Positions 8,371 to 12,843 of a stretch of 12,843 bases of DNA are shown piece by piece. How positions within the stretch are numbered: position 1 is the first letter of the stretch; each line of letters begins with the position of its first letter. The position numbers were made by a program, and so were the translations under genes. The notes below the pieces were generated by a model. It was not told the DNA's origin. It worked only from the letters and a program-made list of their open reading frames with translations, and ran no database searches. The stretch is from an uncultured Bacillaceae bacterium (GTDB lineage: Bacteria > Bacillota > Bacilli > Bacillales > Cytobacillaceae): assembly GCA_937995745.1 (NCBI GenBank), contig CALKIU010000003.1:1-12843 (forward strand). Reading direction: 5' to 3'.

Positions 8371-8404
8371 CAAGGAATGCTGTGTGGCATTCCTTGTCTT
8401 TTCA
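8371..8404 (+). terminator. Hairpin after pstS (weak or partial terminator)
   Basis: A perfect 10-bp stem CAAGGAATGC/GCATTCCTTG around the loop TGTGTG, followed by TCTTTTC. The U-tract is imperfect, so it may act as an RNA 3'-end stabiliser or partial terminator for a pstS-only message. Confidence 0.65.
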
Positions 8405-8434
8405 CCACAAATGTTTGAACCTTCTTATAATTTT

Positions 8435-8475
8435 AAACCGGACAAAAAGGGACTCCCTGTCCGGTCCGGTTTTTT
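8435..8475 (+). terminator. Second hairpin between pstS and pstC
   Basis: ACCGGACA (8437-8444) pairs with TGTCCGGT (8458-8465), followed by CCGG and a run of six T (8470-8475). With the preceding hairpin it should reduce read-through into pstCAB. The T-run starts a few bases after the stem, so termination may be partial. Confidence 0.65.
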
Positions 8476-8511
8476 AACCGGCGGTTCGAAACCAAGGCAG
8501 GTGTACATATA

Positions 8512-9381
8512 TTGCGGAATCAACCTCTAGTCAAAGGATGGGCTCGGGGCGGAGCTCTTTTGGCCGTTCTCACGATGGGATTGATCATATTTTACTTAAT
8601 TGAATCGAGCCTCCCGGCTTTTCTCGAAATCAATGCCGGTCTGTTTGACCCCGACAGCGAGTGGCGGCCGCGGAGCGCCAATCCCAGCTACAATATTTTG
8701 CCAATGATTTTGGCCACTTTGTTTGTCTCCTTTTTGGGAGTGGCCATTGCTTTGCCCTTCGGAATCGGGACGGCGGTATTTCTGAATTTTTACGTGCGGA
8801 GAAAAATCGCCGCCTTTATTCTGTCTTTCATTGATATGCTGGCGGGACTTCCTTCCGTCATTTTCGGTTTTCTCGGACTGGTCCTTCTCGTCCGCTGGTT
8901 CGAAACGAATCTCGGTATGACGACAGGCGAATGTGTGCTGGCGGCAGGCATTCTGTTAGCGGTCATGCTGCTGCCGTACATCGTGTCCACAAGCTACGAA
9001 TCATTGCAAAAAGCGGAGAAAAGATACATGTATGCCAGTTTGGCGATGGGAATCTCCAAAGAACACACCATCATGAAAGTCATTTTGCCTGCCATTAAAA
9101 AGGGGATTCTCGCCTCGTTCATGCTCGCTTACGGCCGGGCATTGGGAGAAACGATGGCTGTCATGATGGTCATCGGCAATTCGCCCATTTATCCGCGCTT
9201 GTTCGGCAGGGCGCAAACGATCCCCGCTTTGACGGCCCTGGAGCTGGGCAGCGTGGAATACGGCAGTCTTCATCTGTCGGCCTTATATGCGGCCAATGTT
9301 GTTCTGATCGTGATTTTGGCGATTGTTTTGGGAACAGGATATTTTTTACAAAGAAAGTTGAAGAAATATGATGAAATTTAG
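8512..9381 (+). CDS. pstC: Phosphate ABC transporter permease PstC
   Basis: Integral membrane permease that forms the phosphate channel with PstA. The 289-residue protein has about six hydrophobic segments: an N-terminal helix (residues ~14-33), then segments beginning near 62, 100 and 140, and two in the C-terminal third. The coupling-helix (EAA-like) region is YASLAMGISKEHTIMKVILPA, followed by the family signature YGRALGETMAV. The periplasmic stretch NPSYNILPMILATLFVS suits PstC. The start is TTG at 8512 with AGGTG 8 nt upstream; no ATG fits the N-terminus. It overlaps pstA by 14 nt, so they are translationally coupled. Confidence 0.94.
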   Translation: MRNQPLVKGWARGGALLAVLTMGLIIFYLIESSLPAFLEINAGLFDPDSEWRPRSANPSYNILPMILATLFVSFLGVAIALPFGIGTAVFLNFYVRRKIAAFILSFIDMLAGLPSVIFGFLGLVLLVRWFETNLGMTTGECVLAAGILLAVMLLPYIVSTSYESLQKAEKRYMYASLAMGISKEHTIMKVILPAIKKGILASFMLAYGRALGETMAVMMVIGNSPIYPRLFGRAQTIPALTALELGSVEYGSLHLSALYAANVVLIVILAIVLGTGYFLQRKLKKYDEI

Positions 9382-10234
9382 CAGACGTTGGGGAGTTAGA
9401 ATACTCTTTGCCGTATTGGGACTCACGGTCATTTTTGTGACGTTCGGAATTTTTGTCTACGTTTTTTATAAAGGAAGCGATGTTATTTCTTTGAAGTTTT
9501 TGCTCGAAAAACCGTCCGGCCTTCCGATCGGAACGGACGGAGGCGTCTTTCCGGCCATTATCGGCTCCTTGTATCACGGGTTGCTGGCTGGACTGTTCGG
9601 CAGTCTGATCGGCATCGGAGCGGCCCTTTACCTCGTCTTTTTCTGCCGGAGCGCCATTCTGAAAAAAATTGTGCAAGTTTCCTTTTATTTTCTGGCGGGG
9701 CTGCCGTCCATTATTTTCGGGCTGATCGGCTATACGGTTCTCATTTTCCGGTTCGGGCTTGAGCGGAGCCTGCTCTGTGCGTCGGTCGCCACGGGAATGA
9801 TGCTCATTCCTTATGTGGGGATTCGGGCGCAAAAGATTTTTCAAGAAGAAGGGCTGCCTTATCTGATGGAATCTCAAAGCCTGGGAATTTCCAAAGCGTA
9901 TGCGGTCAGAAAACTGATCCTTCCCGTATGCTTTGTCAACTTGCTGTCGGCATCGGCTCTGGCCATGGCTTACGGAATGGGGGCGGTGGCACCGATGATG
10001 TATACGGGCGCTGTTCTTTATGCCGGTGTTCCCGAAGGACTCGACCGACCGTTCATGTCTTTGCCCTATCATCTCTATATTTTGGTAATCAACGGAATTT
10101 CCGTGGAATTTGCCTACGGAACGGCTTTTGTTCTGCTCGTGTTGATTTTGCTCATTCATTTTGCCGTCAGAGGCACGGCATTTTTCAGGGAAGGAGGAGA
10201 GTGGCGGTGGAGACGGCTGAGAAACAAGCGCTAG
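9368..10234 (+). CDS. pstA: Phosphate ABC transporter permease PstA
   Basis: Second channel-forming permease of the Pst importer. The 288-residue protein has about six transmembrane segments: N-terminal VRILFAVLGLTVIFVTFGIF, then a GTDGGVFPAIIGSLYHGL loop typical of PstA before segment two. The coupling region ESQSLGISKAYAVRKLILP follows. The expected YGRALGET-like region is degenerate here (AMAYGMGAVAPMMYTGA), which is normal for PstA. Two adjacent ATGs (9368, 9371) are possible starts; no strong Shine-Dalgarno precedes them, consistent with coupling to pstC. Its 3' end overlaps pstB by 28 nt. Confidence 0.93.
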   Translation: MMKFSRRWGVRILFAVLGLTVIFVTFGIFVYVFYKGSDVISLKFLLEKPSGLPIGTDGGVFPAIIGSLYHGLLAGLFGSLIGIGAALYLVFFCRSAILKKIVQVSFYFLAGLPSIIFGLIGYTVLIFRFGLERSLLCASVATGMMLIPYVGIRAQKIFQEEGLPYLMESQSLGISKAYAVRKLILPVCFVNLLSASALAMAYGMGAVAPMMYTGAVLYAGVPEGLDRPFMSLPYHLYILVINGISVEFAYGTAFVLLVLILLIHFAVRGTAFFREGGEWRWRRLRNKR

Positions 10235-10974
10235 CCATTCACGGCGGCCCGTTCAATGTGTATTACGGCCGGAAACAAGTGCTGTATGATATTTCGCTAA
10301 GCATAGAAAAAAATAAAATCACTTCGATTATTGGCCAATCCGGCTGCGGGAAAAGTACTTTACTGAAATCGCTGAACCGGATTATCGAAGAAGAAAACGG
10401 CAAAATCGACGGGAACATTCATCTGTTCGGCAAAAACATCCTGACGATGCACAAGGAAAAACTGCGCAAGGCAATCGGAATGGTTTTTCAGGAGCCGATT
10501 GTTTTTCCGTTCAGCATTGAAAAAAATTTGACGTACGGCCTGGATTATCACTATTCTTTCAACAAAAAAGAACGCCGGGAAAAAGTGCGCCACTATTTGG
10601 CCATGTCCGGGCTTTACGAAGAGGTGAAAGGCGATTTGTCCATGCCGGCCACCCATTTATCCGGCGGACAGAAGCAGCGCCTCGCCATCAGCCGGGCGCT
10701 GAGCGTGGAACCGGAAATCTTGCTGTTGGATGAGCCGTGCTCCGCGCTTGATATGAAAAACACCCTTCTCATTGAAGAATTGCTGCTGCAGTTAAAAAGC
10801 CAATATACGATCGTCATCGTCACCCATAATCTGGCCCAGGCCAAAAGAATTTCCGACCACGTGATCTTTATGGACGGCGGCCGCATCATCGAAACCGCGC
10901 CGAAAGAAAAATTCTTCCACGCGCCGGAACATCCGTTGTCCGTCCAGTATATTCAATATATGGAAAAGTCTTAA
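10207..10974 (+). CDS. pstB: Phosphate ABC transporter ATP-binding protein, divergent PstB
   Basis: Cytosolic ATPase that powers the PstCA channel. The 255-residue protein has Walker A GQSGCGKST (43-51), a Q-loop VFQEPIVFPFSIEKN, signature LSGGQKQRLAISRAL, Walker B ILLLDEPCSALD and H-loop VTHN. It differs from classical PstB, where the Q-loop region reads roughly QxPNPFPMSI and Walker B is followed by EPTSALDP. Context (pstSCA) and IVIVTHNLAQAKRISDH still make PstB the best call. AGGAGG lies only 3 nt from the GTG at 10201 but 9 nt from the GTG at 10207, so I use the latter. No phoU follows. Confidence 0.9.
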   Translation: METAEKQALAIHGGPFNVYYGRKQVLYDISLSIEKNKITSIIGQSGCGKSTLLKSLNRIIEEENGKIDGNIHLFGKNILTMHKEKLRKAIGMVFQEPIVFPFSIEKNLTYGLDYHYSFNKKERREKVRHYLAMSGLYEEVKGDLSMPATHLSGGQKQRLAISRALSVEPEILLLDEPCSALDMKNTLLIEELLLQLKSQYTIVIVTHNLAQAKRISDHVIFMDGGRIIETAPKEKFFHAPEHPLSVQYIQYMEKS

Positions 10975-11216
10975 TGACGCATGGCGGAAAGCCGGTTAAG
11001 TGCCATAAAGGCCGCATGGAACAGCTGCATGCTTTGAAAATCAAGCGAATGCCAACCATGGTACTCCGAAATTGATGAACCGGAGAGCATGGCGCCAACC
11101 GAAACATTCGAATGGAAACGATCGCAACCCCTAAAGCGGATGGGCAGAAGAAAGCACCATCCCGTGCGAGCTGCAGGATGTGGAAAATGATGCAACCGGC
11201 CAGGTCGGGCGGCAGG
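10975..11216 (+). other. Transcribed stretch between pstB and its terminator, no clear gene
   Basis: About 240 bp that the pst message probably carries before the terminator. A 33-codon frame starts in a TAATG overlap with pstB (10974-11075) and another small frame follows GGAGAGC near 11092, but neither has a familiar motif. No PhoU homology is visible in any frame. It may be decayed sequence or a structured 3' UTR. Confidence 0.45.
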
Positions 11217-11270
11217 TTTTAAAGCCATCCGGAAAGCCACAAGGCTGGCTTTTGGATGGCTTTCTTTTTT
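11217..11270 (+). terminator. Strong intrinsic terminator of the pst operon
   Basis: The outer stem AAAGCCATCC/GGATGGCTTT (10 bp, perfect) encloses an inner stem AAAGCCA/TGGCTTT, followed by CTTTTTTG. The T-run is on the plus strand, so it terminates rightward transcription. A separate short palindrome, TTTCCCGAT-AA-ATCGGGGAAA, lies just downstream at about 11275-11294. Confidence 0.9.
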
Positions 11271-11444
11271 GTTTTTCCCGATAAATCGGGGAAACTGCCC
11301 GCACCGTCAGGGATGATTGCACATCCAAGTCAAAATGAACAAGCACGTTCCGGTACTCTTCCCCATCACTATGTTTTTAAGTGCTTAAATATCCGGATCG
11401 CCTTACAATGAAAACCGACCAACACAAGTTCAACTCCTATCCGT

Positions 11445-12140
11445 TCATTCTGTCACTTTGGACGAGGTAATGCGTTTTAATGTTAAATAGCCAAGAATCA
11501 ACAGGACCACGCCAAGGAAGAAACTGTATAAAACATGAACTTCCATTTTCTGTCCAAAATCAGGAATTATTAGAAGAAAGACAACAAAGACCCCAATGAT
11601 CATTGTCATAAAAATCCAGGTAATTAAAAACTCTCCCATTTTCGAAAAATTCTTGAAGCATGTCCAGCGCATAAACTGCAACATCAAAAATAATAAAAGA
11701 AAAGCAAGCGGGATAGATAACAAGGCTTTTAATGCAGCACTTCCAATGTAAATTTCCTCCACGAAGGGATTTTTATCCGAAAAGTAATTGGAAACAATCG
11801 TAAGAATGGGGGATATGATTGCTCCGACCCCAAAAAAGAAAAATATGATCATAAAAGAGTATTTAATTTTTTCCTTTGTGACTAGTTTCGGCAATGCCCC
11901 GACGATTTCATCAGCAAATTCTTTCGGATTCCTTCCAAATACTTCCTTTGCCGTCCGTCCCTCTTTCTGAGCTTCCAATAAATGGTCCAAAAGTTCGAGC
12001 AACACTTCTTCTATTTCCTGATCCGATTTGTCATAGGACAATCGGATATAAACGAGCATGTCTTCATAGTACTTTAAATTTTCTTTTGTGAGCAGTTTTC
12101 TCCTTTGATTATTTAATTCAACCATTTCTTTTACGTTCAT
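11445..12140 (-). CDS. DUF1129-like four-TM membrane protein paired with PadR regulator
   Basis: Function unknown. The 231-residue protein has a soluble, acidic, helical N-terminal domain (residues 1-90, with YYEDMLVYIRLSYDKSDQE and LELLDHLLEAQKEG) similar to the HAAS/DUF1129 proteins often encoded beside PadR repressors. Four hydrophobic segments follow at about 93-117, 135-157, 171-193 and 203-222, and the tail is basic. Such pairs are thought to take part in envelope or stress responses; that is inference. I use ATG 12140, which forms a 4-nt ATGA overlap with padR and has GGAGG and AAAGG upstream; a longer frame from 12197 lies wholly inside padR. Expression should follow padR control. Confidence 0.8.
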   Translation of the reverse strand: MNVKEMVELNNQRRKLLTKENLKYYEDMLVYIRLSYDKSDQEIEEVLLELLDHLLEAQKEGRTAKEVFGRNPKEFADEIVGALPKLVTKEKIKYSFMIIFFFFGVGAIISPILTIVSNYFSDKNPFVEEIYIGSAALKALLSIPLAFLLLFLMLQFMRWTCFKNFSKMGEFLITWIFMTMIIGVFVVFLLIIPDFGQKMEVHVLYSFFLGVVLLILGYLTLKRITSSKVTE

Positions 12141-12469
12141 GTAGCCTTTTCCTCCCCTTTCATCAACCGCTCTACCGAAGTTTTGATTTCCTCCCACTGG
12201 GAACGGAATTCCTCAAGCGCCAGTACCCCTTTTTCCGTAATAAAATAATATTTCCTGTTCGGCCCGCTTGGCGATTTCCTCATTTCCCCTCTGATCAGCT
12301 TTTCCTTTTGCAAACGCAGCAAAACCGGATAAATGGACCCTTCACTGACCTCCAAACCGTATTCGCGCAGCTTGACCGACAACTCATAGCCATAAACCTC
12401 TTCTTTCTTAATGACCGCTAAAATGCAGCCTTCCAAAACGCCTTTTAACAACTGGGTCCTCAGTGACAT
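12137..12469 (-). CDS. PadR-family transcriptional repressor
   Basis: A small winged-helix DNA-binding protein (110 residues, PadR subfamily with a short C-terminal helix). The N-terminal part SLRTQLLKGVLEGCILAVI and VYGYELSVKLREYGLEVSEGSIYPVLLRLQKEKLI are hallmark helices, followed by the wing with GPNRKYYFITEKG and a C-terminal dimerisation helix (ALEEFRSQWEEIKTSVERLM). I use ATG 12469, which gives the standard family start MSLR; an upstream TTG at 12493 lies inside an operator and lacks a ribosome site. The Shine-Dalgarno (AAGG, about 11 nt away) is weak. It is the first gene of a two-gene unit, with three 21-bp palindromes over its promoter and leader, so it probably represses itself. Confidence 0.92.
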   Translation of the reverse strand: MSLRTQLLKGVLEGCILAVIKKEEVYGYELSVKLREYGLEVSEGSIYPVLLRLQKEKLIRGEMRKSPSGPNRKYYFITEKGVLALEEFRSQWEEIKTSVERLMKGEEKAT

Positions 12470-12477
12470 TTCATCAT

Positions 12478-12498
12478 CTGCCTTGTAATGCAAGATAG
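12478..12498. promoter_or_regulatory. Candidate PadR operator O3
   Basis: 21-bp imperfect palindrome, plus-strand arms CTGCCTTGTA and TGCAAGATAG around a central A. It lies just upstream of the padR start codon and shares the CTAT-CTTG-A half-site with O1 and O2. Confidence 0.65.
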
Positions 12499-12528
12499 TC
12501 GTTTTTTTAAAAAACGGCCAATATGCCG

Positions 12529-12549
12529 CTATCTGTCTTTACAATATAG
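12529..12549. promoter_or_regulatory. Candidate PadR operator O2
   Basis: 21-bp element, plus-strand arms CTATCTGTCT and TACAATATAG around a central T. The right arm is identical to that of O1 and the left arm is degenerate. It overlaps the expected transcription start and touches the -10 of the padR promoter. Confidence 0.65.
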
Positions 12550-12576
12550 TCTAGCAAAATCCCCTCTATCTTGCAA
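12548..12576 (-). promoter_or_regulatory. padR promoter with extended -10
   Basis: Minus-strand -35 TTGCAA (12571-12576) and extended -10 TGC-TAGACT (core at 12548-12553) are separated by 17 bp. The -35 lies inside operator O1 and the start region inside operator O2, as expected for an autorepressed gene. Confidence 0.65.
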
Positions 12577-12586
12577 TACAATATAG
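12566..12586. promoter_or_regulatory. Candidate PadR operator O1
   Basis: 21-bp palindrome, plus-strand arms CTATCTTGCA and TACAATATAG around a central A; the most symmetrical of the three copies. It covers the padR -35 element. Confidence 0.7.
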
Positions 12587-12747
12587 ATAAAAATGCCGGA
12601 AATTTTTGCAAACACCACCAATCTTTACAATGCGGCAATATCCGAACGGACCGGACAGAATTTAATATCAAGACACAGAGAAAAAAGAATTAAATGTCAT
12701 CATCGCCATTCGCTTATCACCATTGAAAGCGAAGAACTTGAATTGCT
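12587..12747. other. Region upstream of padR, no supported gene
   Basis: About 160 bp without a clear gene. A 10-nt stretch TCTTTACAAT at 12622-12631 repeats part of operator O2 and could be a further half-site. A plus-strand reading frame remains open from here to the window edge (with a CPNC knuckle near 12755), but it runs through the palindromes and has no visible start signal. Confidence 0.4.
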
Positions 12748-12838
12748 TCATAGGGTTTGTCCAAATTGCCGCCTTTTTTGGACAAAGGGCTCGGTTTTTC
12801 ACGAGGGGTTGTCCAAATTACTGCACATTTTGGACAAT
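12748..12838. repeat. Pair of imperfect palindromes with TTGTCCAAA/TTTGGACAA arms
   Basis: Two 29-bp units have arms TTGTCCAAATT and TTTTGGACAA around different short centres (GCCGCC-like in the first, ACTGCACA-like in the second), separated by about 30 bp. The window opens with CCCCTTTTTGGACA, which resembles the right arm of the same unit. They could be transposon terminal or subterminal repeats or a dispersed intergenic repeat; no transposase is visible. Confidence 0.7.
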
Positions 12839-12843
12839 ACCTA

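Noticed and set aside
9170..10159. A 329-codon minus-strand frame rich in Gln, Asn, Arg and His.
   Set aside because: The composition is typical of antisense of transmembrane genes (pstC and pstA); no start signal.
10971..11240. Minus-strand frame ending MALNRLSAMRH past pstB, which looked protein-like, and the idea that phoU lies here.
   Set aside because: No ribosome site or known motif, it crosses the pst terminator, and no PhoU helices are visible in any frame.
12478..12838. Repeated palindromes considered as a CRISPR array.
   Set aside because: The copies are irregularly spaced, imperfect and of two unrelated families; no spacers of even length and no cas gene.
12622..12843. Plus-strand frame open to the right edge with a CPNC motif, considered as a partial zinc-ribbon gene.
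   Set aside because: It passes through the repeated palindromes, has no start or ribosome site in view, and the Cys pair falls on the repeat arm, so it is probably chance.

Overview
The window looks like a chromosomal piece from a low-to-moderate GC Gram-positive, most likely a Bacillaceae member (possibly a thermophile related to Caldibacillus or Geobacillus). The support is AGGAGG-type ribosome binding sites, frequent TTG and GTG starts, a T-box riboswitch, a SipS-like signal peptidase, a PstS lipoprotein and a PadR/DUF1129-type pair. The genus is inferred, not shown. There is no rRNA or tRNA gene, no CRISPR array and no intact transposase.

Layout. 1-253: AT-rich, no supported gene, one 14-bp tandem repeat. 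254-2219 (minus): trpB and trpA, overlapping by 8 nt, behind a T-box leader (2395-2717) whose specifier reads TGG (Trp), with a good promoter at 2724-2753. No other trp gene is present, and both proteins read like the clostridial type. 2927-3487 (plus): type I signal peptidase. 3631-4476 (minus): exported C39-like (YvpB-like) protein. The two converge on a strong hairpin. 4483-5073: no gene, ending in a terminator-like hairpin and a promoter for a 96-residue protein (5074-5364), which appears cut off where it meets the 3' end of a decayed bioA fragment (5246-5644, minus). 5696-6829 (minus): M20-family amidohydrolase with a TTG start. 6830-7280: no gene.

7401-10974 (plus): a phosphate ABC transporter. 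It contains the lipoprotein PstS, then two hairpins, then tightly overlapping pstC, pstA and a divergent pstB. A possible PhoP box lies upstream, no phoU follows, and a strong terminator sits at 11217-11270 about 245 nt past pstB. 11445-12469 (minus): a PadR-family repressor and a four-TM DUF1129-like protein with a 4-nt overlap. Three copies of a 21-bp palindrome cover the padR promoter and the start of the gene, which strongly suggests autoregulation. The right end (12748-12838) has two imperfect palindromes with TTGTCCAAA/TTTGGACAA arms. A similar half-arm starts the window, so both edges may lie in a dispersed repeat.

No wholly new system is evident. The parts most worth checking are the Trp T-box driving a stand-alone clostridial-type trpBA, the three-operator padR switch, the truncated-gene/bioA junction, and the divergent Pst operon with its unexplained RNA segments.
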